A stretch of 64,000 nucleotides of DNA from Desulfobacula sp964636495 (GTDB lineage Bacteria; Desulfobacterota; Desulfobacteria; Desulfobacterales; Desulfobacteraceae): assembly GCA_964636495.1 (NCBI GenBank), contig CAZWSL010000009.1, positions 41,276 to 105,275 on the forward strand, read 5' to 3'. The position numbers and the translations under genes were made by a program. The notes under the pieces were generated by a model. It saw nothing but the letters and a program-made list of their open reading frames with translations. It was not told where the DNA came from and ran no database searches. Positions 34,376 to 44,377 of the stretch are shown piece by piece; position 1 is the first letter of the stretch, and each line of letters begins with the position of its first letter.

Positions 34376-35260
34376 TTATGCAGAACATTTTTCCGGCCTT
34401 CTCAAAGCAAGGAAATTACCGCCTACAACAAAAACCAATCCAGTGACTGCCTGAAAATTCCATGAATATCCTTCAAAAAATGTTGAGAGTATCAATGCCA
34501 CCACCGGAACAACCATAATGGCATAGGATGCTTTGTCAGCACCTATTGAGCCGATAAGAGTCAGGTAACTTCCAAAGGCTATAATGGAGCCGAAAACAGC
34601 TAAATAGAAGAGAGAACCAATATAGGGGATGGAAGCGGTAAAGGAGAACTCCTTTCCTGAAATTACGGCAACCAGTAACAGAAGGATGGTTCCGTAACCC
34701 ATTCCAAATGTATTAGCCTGGATGACAGGAATATTTTTTTTTGTGTTCCTGGCTGAGATAATATTCCCGAACGATGCCATCAGAACACTTACAAATACAA
34801 TGGACAGCCCGAACACTCCTTTGTCAGACAGATCAAAAGATTTAATTTCAGGCAGAAAAATAAGAATAACACCTGTAATTCCGATTACAGCACCCCCAAC
34901 CATTTTTTTCTCCACAGTAGAACCGAGAAATATTGCGCCATTGGCAATATTCATGAATACAATGGATGAAAACATAACTGCCACAACACCGCTGGTTACG
35001 TAAAGTTCTGCCACATATACAAACCAGTAATTTAGAGAAAAGAGCAGCATACCCAGAAGCACCATAAAAAAATGGTCTTCCAGGGAAAACTTTAATTTCA
35101 ATCCTTTAACGTAACAGAAAGCAAGGAGCAGTACAGATGAGATTCCAAAGCGGTAAATAACTGAAACCATCGGATCCACTGCACCCAGCTGAAATTTAAT
35201 GGCAAGAAAGGTTGATCCCCAGACAATAACGGTAATCAGATAGAGCATGATATTGTTCAT
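34376..35260 (-). CDS. EamA/DMT superfamily transporter
   Basis: 294 residues with ten predicted membrane segments arranged as two EamA repeats. The first repeat starts 'LYLITVIVWGSTFLAIKFQLG' and contains 'YRFGISSVLLLAF'; the second starts around residue 150 ('GLSIVFVSVLMASFGNI'). It is an inner-membrane exporter or exchanger of small metabolites (amino acids, purines or others), not predictable further. It ends with a basic C-terminus. Divergent from the cyclase-ATPase gene at 35570. Confidence 0.88.
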   Translation of the reverse strand: MNNIMLYLITVIVWGSTFLAIKFQLGAVDPMVSVIYRFGISSVLLLAFCYVKGLKLKFSLEDHFFMVLLGMLLFSLNYWFVYVAELYVTSGVVAVMFSSIVFMNIANGAIFLGSTVEKKMVGGAVIGITGVILIFLPEIKSFDLSDKGVFGLSIVFVSVLMASFGNIISARNTKKNIPVIQANTFGMGYGTILLLLVAVISGKEFSFTASIPYIGSLFYLAVFGSIIAFGSYLTLIGSIGADKASYAIMVVPVVALILSTFFEGYSWNFQAVTGLVFVVGGNFLALRRPEKCSA

Positions 35261-35569
35261 TTTATGTTTCCCTGCTGTTATTCACTCACTATATTCATTT
35301 TTGTTAACGTATATTTAAAAAAATTATAGTATCAGATAAAGAACCATAAACATATATTCAATTATGAATGATACAAAAAAAATCAGATATGCTGCCCTTT
35401 TCCCTGCCCTGATTGAAAAAGATCTCTTCATTGAGAGGGCAGTTGCCGCGCTTTCAGTTGCAGAAACAAGGCAAAAAGCAGATTCTCTTATTTAGGTCTT
35501 GTAAGCCCGGAGGATTTTGAGTATAGGTATAGTAGTAAAATCTACATCAGCCGGGAGTGTATATATTAA
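35261..35569. other. intergenic region holding one short ORF
   Basis: Spacer between the divergent EamA and cyclase-ATPase genes. Besides the 43-codon frame listed at 35364-35495 it shows only AT-rich sequence and a GGGAG (35553-35557) that may serve as ribosome-binding site for the cyclase gene. Confidence 0.5.
35364..35495 (+). CDS. possible 43-residue small protein or gene remnant
   Basis: An ATG-started frame of 43 codons reads 'MNDTKKIRYAALFPALIEKD' and then a helical, Ala-rich stretch ending 'ADSLI'. The amino acid composition is that of a soluble helical protein. No ribosome-binding site is visible, so it may be a leftover of a longer gene. Family not recognised. Confidence 0.3.
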   Translation: MNDTKKIRYAALFPALIEKDLFIERAVAALSVAETRQKADSLI

Positions 35570-38500
35570 ATGGAATGCCCAAAATGTCGGTTTAACAATC
35601 GGGATGGAGCTAAATTCTGCAGCGGTTGCGGACATAAATTTGAACTGATTTGCCCGCAATGTGGAAATAGAAACCTTCCAAACAGTAAATATTGTGATGA
35701 ATGTGGTTATAAAATAAGCCTTCCTCCAGCGTCACCCTCTGAAACACTCTCTCTTGAAGAGAAGATAGGCAAGATACAAAAATATCTTCCCCAGGGCCTG
35801 ACCAGGAAAATCCTGGCCCAAAAAGAGAGGATCGAAGGAGAAAATAAACAGGTCACTGTCATGTTTTGTGATCTGAAAGGCTTTACGCCTCTGGTCGAGA
35901 AGCTTGGATCAGAAAAAACATATTCCATTATGAACGATATCTACGAGATCCTTATCCATAAGGTCCATGAATATGAGGGAACTGTTAATGAGATGACGGG
36001 TGATGGAATTATGGCGCTGTTCGGAGCGCCAATTGCCATAGAGGATGCATCACAGCGAGCTATACTGGCCTCCCTGGCAATACATAAGGAGATGGCCAGA
36101 TTCAGCGATAAAATGAAACGGGAAAGAGACGACACTCCTCCTTTCAGAATGCGGAGCGGAATTCACACAGGTCCTGTTGTTGTGGGTACACTCGGAAATG
36201 ATCTGAGGGTTGAATTCAAGGCTGTAGGTGATACTGTCAATCTTGCATCCCGACTGGAAACCCTTGCCCGGCCCGGAACAACTTATGTTTCAGAAGACAC
36301 CTTCATTCTGACAGAAGGACTCTTCCGTTTTGAAGCCCTGGGGGAAAAAGCTGTAAAAGGGAAGAAAAAACCGGTACGGATTTATCAGGTTATCGCCCCG
36401 AATACGAGGAGAACACGATTTGATGTAAATGCCGAGCGGGGTCTCACACCCTTTGTCGGCAGAGAACGGGAACAGGAGCTGCTCATGGATGGCTTTGAGA
36501 GAGTGAGGGCTGGCAAGGGGCAGGCTATCTCCATTATATCCGAGGCTGGTGTCGGGAAATCCAGACTTCTGTATGAATTCAGAAAAGCCATAGTCAACGA
36601 AGATGTGACCTTTCTGGAAGGGAAATGCCTCTCCTACGGCCGGGGAATGGCTTACTATCCATTTATAGATCTCCTGAAATCCAGTTTCAATATTCATATG
36701 GAAGATGATGATTCTAAAATAAGAGAAAAAGTCAGAACAGGACTGAATCTAATGAACCTTGATGAGGCATCCACACTCCCCTACTGTCTTGAACTGCTGT
36801 CCGTGGCAGAGACTGGTCTTGAACAGATCTCCATGAGCCCTGAGGAAAAGAAGGAAAGGATAATTGAGGCATTGAAGGGGATTGTCTTTAAGAGTTCCGG
36901 GATCAGGTCCCTGATCATGGCCATTGAGGACCTTCACTGGATTGATAAAGCATCCGAGGAGGTGTTAAAAAACATTATGGAGAGTATTCCCGGCTTTAAT
37001 GTCTTCCTCATATTCACATACAGGCCTCAGTTTATTCACTCCTGGGGAGGTAAATCCTACCACAGTCAGCTTACCCTGCATCGCCTTTCAAATCGTGAAA
37101 ATCTCAGTCTGGCAGCTCATATCCTCGGCGTGAGTGAAATTGAAAGACCCCTGGAGGAACTGATACTTGAAAAAACTGAAGGTATCCCGTTCTTCATTGA
37201 AGAGTTTATCAAGTCTCTTATCAATTTAACCATAATAGAAAAAACTGAAAACAGATGCGGTCTGTCAAAAAATATTCAGAAAATGAAGATTCCCCTGACG
37301 ATCCAGGATGTCATTATGGCCACGGTTGATTCCCTTCCTGAACCGGCCAGAGATCTGCTTCAGACCGGATCGGTAATTGAGAGGGAATTTCCCTATCTCC
37401 TGTTAAAGCGGGTATCAAATCTCCCTGAACAGGAACTGCTTTCACATCTGTCCATCCTGAAAGATGCGGAGCTGCTCTACGAAAGGGGTATATTTCCAGA
37501 CTCCACTTATGTGTTCAAACACGCCCTGACCCGTGAAGTGATATATGACTCCATATTGACCAAAACAAAGGCTAAACATCACGGGGAGATCGCAAATGCC
37601 ATTGAGGAGCTGTACCGGGACAATGTAAGAGAGCATTTTGAAGTCCTCTCCGAACACTTTTTTCTGGGTGAAAACTATCTGAAAGGAGCTGAATACTCAA
37701 GACTGGCAAGTAAAAAAGCTGAAAAAAGGGCATCACTCAATGATTCAATTACCTACTCAAAAAAAGGAATAACCTGTGTTGAGCAATTACCACGAACAGA
37801 GGGTGTTGAGAGGCAGATAATAGATACAAGAGTAATCCACGGGCTTTATCTGCTCCAGATGTACCGCGTTGTTGAAGCAAAGCAGATTATTGAACCTGTT
37901 ATTACACTTGCAAAAAAGTACAATGACAAAAAGAGGCTCGGGCAGATATATACAATCATGGGAAGCTATCATTTTTTCAAAGAGGAAAATCTCCAGACCT
38001 CTTCCACGGTTTTTAAGGATGCATTGCAGGCTGCAGGCGAGTCAAACGATATGCCGACACTTGCTTTTGCAAATATATGGTTTGGATCCCTGCTGTGCTG
38101 GAATTGTGAGTTTGAAAAATCAGATATATATTTGAATATTGGAATTGATATCTCCTGGTCAGCTAACAGTCGCTGGGGGTCTGCTGTAAGCAAAAGTCTA
38201 CTGGGTAATTTTTTTTATTACCTGCAGGGGGATATGAATCTGTCATTTGAAACAACGACTGAAGCACTTGATATTGCAAGGGAAAGCGGTGATATCCATT
38301 CCAAAGCACATTCTCACACAAACCATGGAATGTCCTGTTATGGAAAAGGGTTGCTTGATAAAGCACTTAAACATCTTATAAAAGGAGCTGACCTGGGCAA
38401 AAAAATCAATCTCCATGTCTGGGCCGCATACACTCAACTTCACATAGGAGAAACCTATTTTGAAAAGGGGGATTTCATAAAATCAAAAGAGAGTTTTAAA

Positions 38501-38941
38501 AAATGTATTCAATTTCTGGGAAGAGACAAGCTATTGCAGTCTTTTTCGTGGCTCGCAAAGGCAGGGGTGGCAAAGTCGATGTTGATGAACAGAGATGGAG
38601 TAATGGATCTGGAAATTCTGTACACTTTCCCACAAAAGAACCGCTTGAAAATCCTTGAAGGCTGGATTGCCAACTATATCAGCGAATTTCTGCTGAATCT
38701 GGATAATCCGGAAATAATTAAAGCAGAACAGTGGATTCTAAAGGCTATCGATGCAGATAAGAGAAATAACATGATGTTCCGCCTGGGAAAAGACTATGCT
38801 CTTTATGCGACCTTACTCAAGCGGAAGGGAGCTGGTCAGGAGGCGAAAGAAATCCTCGTCAAAGGGATAAAAATTTTTAAAGCGTGTGGCGCCGAAGGAT
38901 GGGTTGAAAAATATGAAAAAAAATTGTCTGCTTTTTCCTGA
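35570..38941 (+). CDS. class III adenylate/guanylate cyclase fused to AAA ATPase and TPR domains
   Basis: 1123 residues. Two zinc ribbons (CPKC/CSGC and CPQC/CDEC, residues 3-47) are followed by a class III cyclase domain (~95-270) with both metal-binding Asp ('FCDLKGFT' and 'MTGDGIMALFG'), so it should be active. Next come an AAA_16/STAND-like ATPase (~295-560; Walker A 'EAGVGKSRL' near residue 325, Walker B 'IMAIEDLHW' near 450) and TPR-like repeats (~690-1110). Such proteins are cytoplasmic sensors in which ATPase/TPR ligand binding sets cyclase activity. A second protein of the same build is at 52364-55651, with a double cNMP-binding effector candidate next to it. The ligand is unknown; cAMP rather than cGMP is assumed. 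Confidence 0.9.
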   Translation: MECPKCRFNNRDGAKFCSGCGHKFELICPQCGNRNLPNSKYCDECGYKISLPPASPSETLSLEEKIGKIQKYLPQGLTRKILAQKERIEGENKQVTVMFCDLKGFTPLVEKLGSEKTYSIMNDIYEILIHKVHEYEGTVNEMTGDGIMALFGAPIAIEDASQRAILASLAIHKEMARFSDKMKRERDDTPPFRMRSGIHTGPVVVGTLGNDLRVEFKAVGDTVNLASRLETLARPGTTYVSEDTFILTEGLFRFEALGEKAVKGKKKPVRIYQVIAPNTRRTRFDVNAERGLTPFVGREREQELLMDGFERVRAGKGQAISIISEAGVGKSRLLYEFRKAIVNEDVTFLEGKCLSYGRGMAYYPFIDLLKSSFNIHMEDDDSKIREKVRTGLNLMNLDEASTLPYCLELLSVAETGLEQISMSPEEKKERIIEALKGIVFKSSGIRSLIMAIEDLHWIDKASEEVLKNIMESIPGFNVFLIFTYRPQFIHSWGGKSYHSQLTLHRLSNRENLSLAAHILGVSEIERPLEELILEKTEGIPFFIEEFIKSLINLTIIEKTENRCGLSKNIQKMKIPLTIQDVIMATVDSLPEPARDLLQTGSVIEREFPYLLLKRVSNLPEQELLSHLSILKDAELLYERGIFPDSTYVFKHALTREVIYDSILTKTKAKHHGEIANAIEELYRDNVREHFEVLSEHFFLGENYLKGAEYSRLASKKAEKRASLNDSITYSKKGITCVEQLPRTEGVERQIIDTRVIHGLYLLQMYRVVEAKQIIEPVITLAKKYNDKKRLGQIYTIMGSYHFFKEENLQTSSTVFKDALQAAGESNDMPTLAFANIWFGSLLCWNCEFEKSDIYLNIGIDISWSANSRWGSAVSKSLLGNFFYYLQGDMNLSFETTTEALDIARESGDIHSKAHSHTNHGMSCYGKGLLDKALKHLIKGADLGKKINLHVWAAYTQLHIGETYFEKGDFIKSKESFKKCIQFLGRDKLLQSFSWLAKAGVAKSMLMNRDGVMDLEILYTFPQKNRLKILEGWIANYISEFLLNLDNPEIIKAEQWILKAIDADKRNNMMFRLGKDYALYATLLKRKGAGQEAKEILVKGIKIFKACGAEGWVEKYEKKLSAFS

Positions 38942-39005
38942 AATTTACCCTGTATGAAAATAGAAGTCTCTTTAGAATTTTATCCCGAAAGAATTGAATT
39001 TATTT

Positions 39006-39695
39006 TTAATCCGTATGCAACTCAATGATTTGGATCAGATGGTTGACTACAGGCTCTGTTTTTTTTCTCTGTTCCGGCGGAATCATCATCACAGAGAGAG
39101 GTTCATTTGTCAGCAGATGACTGCTGTCAGGATGTCTTCCCACACCAGATTCAAGCCATATGGCCAGCATATCTGACAGATTGCCATAGCTGTTTCCCCG
39201 GTCAAGATGCTCAACAGCCTGCATGAATACAGTCTGATAGGTCTGGACGATCCCGGACACCAGGGCATACCCGCTTTTTTTACAATTGACTTCAGAGAGA
39301 AGCACCCGGCAGCCTAAGGGTCTCAGTGGATAGATAGTACACCGTCCATCAACAAGGAGAGGACATTTTCCCCAATCCGGGTTGTTTTCCTCTTCTGGAA
39401 CATCTCTGTTTTCCATACAAAACCTGGCAAAACCATTCATTGTAAGTATTGGCTGATATCTAAACGTTGGAGAATAATCTGAAATTCTCCGGCAGAGACT
39501 CTCTTTTTTATCCTGCTGTAATGATGTTAACATATATTGCATTTCAAGCTGTGTCATTGTCACATTACATGTACAGCAGGAAGCACACCCTTCTTTACAA
39601 AAAACATCAAAATATGCCATGGTTTTGTCAAACAACTGGTAAATATCACACAATTTTCTCAAACGGACCTGAATATCAGTATCAACCATATTCAT
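39006..39695 (-). CDS. YkgJ family cysteine-cluster protein
   Basis: 229 residues from the ATG at 39695; an in-frame TTG at 39725 would add ten residues. A Cys cluster typical of the family (pfam CxxCxxCC type) appears as 'CKEGCASCCTCNV', then 'GKCPLLVDGRCTIYPLRPLGCR', where the 'C-IY-RP-CR' pattern is diagnostic. The cysteines probably bind zinc or an Fe-S cluster. Function of the family is not established. It converges with the cyclase gene and is transcribed away from arsR. Confidence 0.8.
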   Translation of the reverse strand: MNMVDTDIQVRLRKLCDIYQLFDKTMAYFDVFCKEGCASCCTCNVTMTQLEMQYMLTSLQQDKKESLCRRISDYSPTFRYQPILTMNGFARFCMENRDVPEEENNPDWGKCPLLVDGRCTIYPLRPLGCRVLLSEVNCKKSGYALVSGIVQTYQTVFMQAVEHLDRGNSYGNLSDMLAIWLESGVGRHPDSSHLLTNEPLSVMMIPPEQRKKTEPVVNHLIQIIELHTD

Positions 39696-39725
39696 TAATA
39701 ACTCTCTTTTTACACTTTTGATCAA

Positions 39726-40032
39726 TTCATGCTGTTCCTGTTTTCATATTCCATTACTCCACAGTTTGCAACTGATTAATTTTTCAACTCATTTTTACAG
39801 AAAGAAGGAAAACCGGACACCTCGCTTCTCACGCCTTCTCATAAATCTGATACTCAGATGAACTTTTTATGGGAAAATGACAAAGGAGTATATAATGTAT
39901 CAGAATCCAGACGATATACTTGTCGGAAATTCGATATGATTCTGGCCAGGCACACGATTGTTTTTCTTGACAGAAACTGAATCTTCAGATAAATAATTAG
40001 ATATTTAGCTAATTATATAATTGTAATGAATT
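39726..40032. other. intergenic region between YkgJ-like gene and arsR
   Basis: AT-rich spacer with no gene. Its right end holds the arsR promoter and operator listed at 39967-40016. Confidence 0.5.
39967..40016 (+). promoter_or_regulatory. arsR-acr3 promoter with ArsR-type operator
   Basis: TTGACA (39967-39972) and TAAATA (39990-39995) are spaced by exactly 17 bases. The inverted repeat ATAATTAG-N8-CTAATTAT (39993-40000/40009-40016) overlaps the -10 box and start site, as ArsR/SmtB repressor sites usually do. Autoregulation of arsR by arsenite is therefore likely. Confidence 0.75.
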
Positions 40033-40404
40033 GTGGATAAAACACTCTCAATCATCAAATCGATATCAGACAGAAACAGGCTCAGGATCTTTAGCGTCCT
40101 TTTAGTCCACAACGAATTGTGTGCCTGCCAGATAACGGAATTGTTAAACGTTGCAGGCGCAACAGCCTCAAGGCACCTGGGCCTGATGGTGAATGCAGGC
40201 GTATTAAAGAACCGTAAACAGGGCCGGTGGATATATTTTCGTCTGAACAGGGAAAATCACTCTTTTGTTCCACTTTTTGACTGGATAAAGGAAAGAATCA
40301 AAAAATCAAAACAATTTGAGAATGACCTGGAAACACTGAAAGATATCCTGCAGGTTCCCTGTAAAAAACTGAGCCAGAAACAGAGAGAGGTCGGCATTTG
40401 TTGA
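40033..40404 (+). CDS. arsR: ArsR family metalloregulator
   Basis: 123 residues, starting at GTG. Winged-helix core: 'SDRNRLRIFSVLLVHNELCACQITELLNVAGATASRHLGLMVNAGVLKNRKQGRWIYF'-like segment (residues ~12-70). The 'ELCACQI' motif in the helix-3 region matches the ELCVCDL As(III)-binding site of ArsR. Extra Cys near the C-terminus ('PCKK', final Cys) could complete a thiolate site. It represses its own operon until arsenite binds. acr3 follows after 60 bases; a good operator lies upstream. Confidence 0.9.
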   Translation: MDKTLSIIKSISDRNRLRIFSVLLVHNELCACQITELLNVAGATASRHLGLMVNAGVLKNRKQGRWIYFRLNRENHSFVPLFDWIKERIKKSKQFENDLETLKDILQVPCKKLSQKQREVGIC

Positions 40405-40464
40405 AAAGATGCCTGAAAATATAAACAGATTGTTAGGTTAATTAAACTCAGGGGAAATAGGAAA

Positions 40465-41643
40465 ATGATTCAGGAATCAGGCAATGAACGCAGGATGAGC
40501 AGTATTTTTGAGCGGTATTTAACTGTATGGGTCGGTCTGTGCATAATCGGAGGAGTTTTACTGGGCAAGACAGCTCCGGATCTTGCTAAAACACTGGACA
40601 ATATGTCCATCCATGTGAATGGGGCACCAGTTGTCTCTATCCCGATTGCAATCTGCCTCTTTTTCATGATGTATCCTATCATGGTCAAAATTGATTTCGC
40701 CTCGGTCATTAAGGCGGGAAAAAGCGGCAAACCTGTTTTTTTAACTCTATTTATCAACTGGTGTATCAAACCATTTACCATGTATGCAATCTCCCTTTTT
40801 TTCCTTGGATTCCTGTTAAAATCATTTATCGGAACCGAGGCAGTGGATCTTGTTAAAATGCCCTTTGGACTTGACCTTCCACCAGGCTCAATGCATGGAG
40901 CAGGAGTTGTTATTCTCCAGGATGGTATCAAAATGCTTCAGATTCCTCTGTGGCGAAGTTATTTTGCCGGCTGCATCCTCCTCGGCATCGCACCCTGTAC
41001 GGCAATGGTCCTTGTCTGGGGCTATCTGTCACGCGGCAATGACGGCCTAACCCTGATCATGGTCGCTCTTAACTCTCTGACCATGCTGGTTTTATACGGC
41101 ATTCTGGGTGGCTTTCTTCTGGGCGTCGGCAAACTTCCAATCCCCTGGCAGGCACTGGTTCTTTCTGTGGGAATATATGTTGCCCTGCCGCTTGTGGCCG
41201 GTTATTTTTCACGTAAATGGATTATCGCGACAAAGGGAGAGGTATGGTTTAAAAATAAATTTCTTGGCGTATTAACACCTGTCACCATCACTGCTCTTCT
41301 TTTAACACTTGTTCTACTGTTCAGTTTTAAAGGAGAGGTGATCACAGCAAACCCGCTGACTATTCTCTGGATTGCCATTCCACTTCTCATACAGACCATA
41401 CTGATTTTTGCACTGGGATATGCTGCTGCAAAATTTCTGAAATTTAAATATGAAGATGCTGCTCCATCTGCCATGATAGGCGCTTCCAATCATTTTGAAG
41501 TCGCCATTGCAACAGCGGTCATGCTGTTTGGCCTATCATCAGGAGCAGCTCTTGCCACTGTAGTTGGTGTACTTATTGAGGTACCGCTTATGTTGATGCT
41601 GGTTGAATTCTGTAAAAAAACAACACACTGGTTTGATAGTTAA
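40465..41643 (+). CDS. acr3: arsenite efflux permease Acr3
   Basis: 392 residues with ten membrane segments. Acr3 hallmarks: 'FFMMYPIMVKIDF', 'FINWCIKPFTMYAI', 'GIAPCTAMVLVW' (with the essential Cys), 'NSLTMLVLYG' and 'GASNHFEVAIATAVMLFG' with the conserved Glu. It expels arsenite from the cytoplasm using the proton-motive force. Co-transcribed with arsR; no arsenate reductase gene (arsC) is adjacent, as expected where arsenite dominates under anoxic conditions. Confidence 0.94.
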   Translation: MIQESGNERRMSSIFERYLTVWVGLCIIGGVLLGKTAPDLAKTLDNMSIHVNGAPVVSIPIAICLFFMMYPIMVKIDFASVIKAGKSGKPVFLTLFINWCIKPFTMYAISLFFLGFLLKSFIGTEAVDLVKMPFGLDLPPGSMHGAGVVILQDGIKMLQIPLWRSYFAGCILLGIAPCTAMVLVWGYLSRGNDGLTLIMVALNSLTMLVLYGILGGFLLGVGKLPIPWQALVLSVGIYVALPLVAGYFSRKWIIATKGEVWFKNKFLGVLTPVTITALLLTLVLLFSFKGEVITANPLTILWIAIPLLIQTILIFALGYAAAKFLKFKYEDAAPSAMIGASNHFEVAIATAVMLFGLSSGAALATVVGVLIEVPLMLMLVEFCKKTTHWFDS

Positions 41644-41669
41644 CTGTCTGTGCCTGCCAGCCATTATGT

Positions 41670-43454
41670 TTAGTACATGGATTCAATTTCATTTTCATAT
41701 GTTTTCAATATGATATTTTTTTTAAGTTTGAACGTTGGTGTCATCATCTCATTTTCAATCGTGAATTCAGGAACGATTCTTACCTTTTTAATTGTTTCAA
41801 ATGACGGCAGATTCCTGTTTGCTTTTTCCACCTCTTGATCAGCCAGGCTGACTATTTCAGGATGATGCAACAACTCAGAATAGTTCTCATAGCTGATTCC
41901 ATTGCCTTCTGCATAGGCCTTTATATTATCCTCATCAAGTGTAACAACTGCTGAAAGATATTTACGCTTATCCCCAATAACACAGAACTGGTTGAGATAC
42001 TTTGACGTGATCATAATCCCTTCAATACGGGCAGGTGCTATGTTTTTACCACCTGCTGTAATAATCAGGTCTTTCTTACGTCCTGTAATTTTCAGCACAT
42101 TTTTCTCATCAATTTCACCCAGATCGCCTGTTCTCAACCAGCCATCAGAGGTAAAGGTATCGGCAGTCTCTTCAGACATTTTATAGTATTCTTTCATCAC
42201 ATTCCGACCCTGAAACAAAACCTCTCCATCTTCATCAATTTTATGGGAAATACCAACGCCCGGAGGACCAACCACACCAAAATCGTAATCATCCTGCCTG
42301 TTCACATTAGAAAAAGAGGTGTTCTCCGTCATCCCGAGACCTTCCAGAATCAGCAGACCTGAGGCGTGGAAGAATTTGGCAATTTCCGGGTTCAATGGTG
42401 CAGCTCCGCTGATACACCATTTTACATTTCCACCCAGAGCCTCATGGATTTTTGAAAAAATAAGCTTGGTGGCAACCTTATATTTTAAATCAAGCAGAAA
42501 AGGGATTGACTGTTTTTCCACTTTGAGGTCACTGACCTGAGTACCCACACTGCATGCCCAGTTAAATATTTTTAATGCAACGCCTCCCTTTGCTTCTGCG
42601 CCACTGATTATCTTTGTATAAATTTTTTCAAACACTCGTGGAACGCTGACAAACCAGTGGGGTGAGGCCAGTTTAAAATCTTCCAGAAGTGTGTCAATCC
42701 CTCTGGCAAATGTCATCCTGTTTCCCACAAACACACCAGCATAGCAGCAGGTACGGGCAAACACGTGGGCAAGAGGAAGAAAAACAAATGCCTCCTCACC
42801 ATCATTGAAGACACCACTCTGAAAAACCGACTGGCAGGTATATGTGATATTATCATGTGTGAGAACCACCCCTTTGGGCAATCCGGTTGTTCCGGACGTA
42901 TAGACAATACCAGCTGTATCTTCCGGTGAAATCTGTTTTGTTCTCTCTTCAAACACAGCATCATCCACCTCTTTTCCCAACTCTAGAAACTCATCATATG
43001 TAATCACCCAGTCGTCCTCTGGATATTCACCTTCAAACAGCACAACTCTCTTTATATCAGAAAGCGTATCCCTGATACTCAAAATCTTTTCCAGCTGAAT
43101 CTGATTTTCAACAAAAACGAGGCTTGCATCTGAATGATTAATGATATATTCGCAGTCATGGGCCAGGTTAGACTGATAAATTCCTACGGTACCTACACCA
43201 ATACTCATGTTGGCAACATCTGTTAAAACCCATTTATAGCAAGTATAGCTTAAAATATTTACCTTATCTCCTCTATTCATTTCAAGGGCAATAAGACTCT
43301 TTCCTACAGCCTTAACCTGATCATAAAATTCCTGCCAGGATAAAGATGCTGCATTTCCATCTTTATCAAACCAGCGGTATGCCGGATCATGGGTATATTT
43401 ACTTACGGTATCGGACAGCATTTGATGAAAATTGTCATAATCCTTGAACTGCAT
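41670..43454 (-). CDS. long-chain fatty acid-CoA ligase (AMP-forming)
   Basis: 594 residues, ANL superfamily. A3 P-loop-like motif 'GIVYTSGTTGLPKGVVLTHDN', A5 'LEGLGMTENTS', A7 'DGWLRTGDLGEID', A8 'KITGRKKDLIITAGGKNIAPARIE'. The FACS-type linker and the late Lys ('TFKLKKNIILKTYENEIE') are intact. It activates a fatty acid to acyl-AMP then acyl-CoA at the membrane. First step of the nearby fatty acid oxidation set (enoyl-CoA hydratase and two acyl-CoA dehydrogenases on the same strand). CAGGAGG lies before the ATG. Confidence 0.92.
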   Translation of the reverse strand: MQFKDYDNFHQMLSDTVSKYTHDPAYRWFDKDGNAASLSWQEFYDQVKAVGKSLIALEMNRGDKVNILSYTCYKWVLTDVANMSIGVGTVGIYQSNLAHDCEYIINHSDASLVFVENQIQLEKILSIRDTLSDIKRVVLFEGEYPEDDWVITYDEFLELGKEVDDAVFEERTKQISPEDTAGIVYTSGTTGLPKGVVLTHDNITYTCQSVFQSGVFNDGEEAFVFLPLAHVFARTCCYAGVFVGNRMTFARGIDTLLEDFKLASPHWFVSVPRVFEKIYTKIISGAEAKGGVALKIFNWACSVGTQVSDLKVEKQSIPFLLDLKYKVATKLIFSKIHEALGGNVKWCISGAAPLNPEIAKFFHASGLLILEGLGMTENTSFSNVNRQDDYDFGVVGPPGVGISHKIDEDGEVLFQGRNVMKEYYKMSEETADTFTSDGWLRTGDLGEIDEKNVLKITGRKKDLIITAGGKNIAPARIEGIMITSKYLNQFCVIGDKRKYLSAVVTLDEDNIKAYAEGNGISYENYSELLHHPEIVSLADQEVEKANRNLPSFETIKKVRIVPEFTIENEMMTPTFKLKKNIILKTYENEIESMY

Positions 43455-43491
43455 AAATCCTCCTGAGTTTTCTGATGATAATATTTTAAAT

Positions 43492-44208
43492 TTAAGCTAT
43501 AAAAAGATTCAAAGAATCTATATATTCCGCATCTTCTTCATTAATAATTCGGACACACTCTTTATGCATCCGTTTTTTCAATTCCTGAAAAATCCCTCTT
43601 TTTTTTGCAAAAGAACCTGCATAGGAGATGGCATCTGTCATCAATGTCTCCTTCTCACATGCCTTTACAATGACATTGGCAGCTTCCAGATCCTTTGCAG
43701 TCATTCTCTGGCCGGATAAAAGCATCTGGTTGAACAGATACTCAGGTATGGCTTTACGCACAAACCCGACCATTCCGGGTAAAAAAGGTATGGACACATC
43801 GACTTCGGGAAAACAGAAAAACCCTCTATCTTTTCTCATGAATCTGAAATCACAGGCACAGGATATAATAGCACCATTCCCATAGGCATGACCGTTAATC
43901 GCTGCAATAACAGGAACCGGAAAAAGCAGCAGCCGTTTAAAAATTTCATTCATTCCGTGCATGAATGAAATAACCGCCTGATTTTCCCGGGCATGAAGCT
44001 TACCACCGAGCCATTCAACATCAATGCCCTGTGAAAAATTTTTTTCATCTGTTGATGCCAGTACCATAGCCTGAATATCAGCGTCTTCAACAACTGCATC
44101 CAAACATTGATTCAAATCATCTGCAAAGACCTGGTTCATTCTGTTGGCTCCATTGCACATCTCTACAACTGCCACATTATTTTCTTTTCGCAACTCAATT
44201 ACAGCCAT
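43492..44208 (-). CDS. enoyl-CoA hydratase/isomerase family protein
   Basis: 238 residues of the crotonase superfamily. The oxyanion hole loops are 'SQGIDVEWLGG' and 'INGHAYGNGAIISCACDFRF'. The 'FCFPEVDVSIPF' segment holds a Glu at the position used by 3,2-trans-enoyl-CoA isomerases. The first catalytic Glu of hydratases (in 'GxxxGGGxELAxxCD') is absent; it reads 'GNGAIISCACD'. An isomerase role in unsaturated fatty acid oxidation is therefore more likely than hydration (inference). Transcribed with the acyl-CoA dehydrogenase genes upstream and the ligase downstream. Confidence 0.82.
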   Translation of the reverse strand: MAVIELRKENNVAVVEMCNGANRMNQVFADDLNQCLDAVVEDADIQAMVLASTDEKNFSQGIDVEWLGGKLHARENQAVISFMHGMNEIFKRLLLFPVPVIAAINGHAYGNGAIISCACDFRFMRKDRGFFCFPEVDVSIPFLPGMVGFVRKAIPEYLFNQMLLSGQRMTAKDLEAANVIVKACEKETLMTDAISYAGSFAKKRGIFQELKKRMHKECVRIINEEDAEYIDSLNLFIA

Positions 44209-44377
44209 TCTCTCTCCTATATATTTTTACTGTTTTTCTTATTCTGATTCTCACCTGATGATGAAACAAGACAACAGACATTTTGTCTGTTTCAAACCTC
44301 ATCTGAGGATTAATTTTACAGGCATCAGCAGATATCCCTTACAGATAAAGGCAATCATGTTCTCTAATCTCATATCA

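Noticed and set aside
43944..43970. Perfect inverted repeat TTTCATTCAT/ATGAATGAAA inside the enoyl-CoA hydratase gene, like FadR half-sites
   Set aside because: The half-sites face the wrong way for a FadR operator (TCATTCA first) and the repeat lies well within coding sequence, encoding the ordinary Met-His-Gly-Met-Asn-Glu segment.
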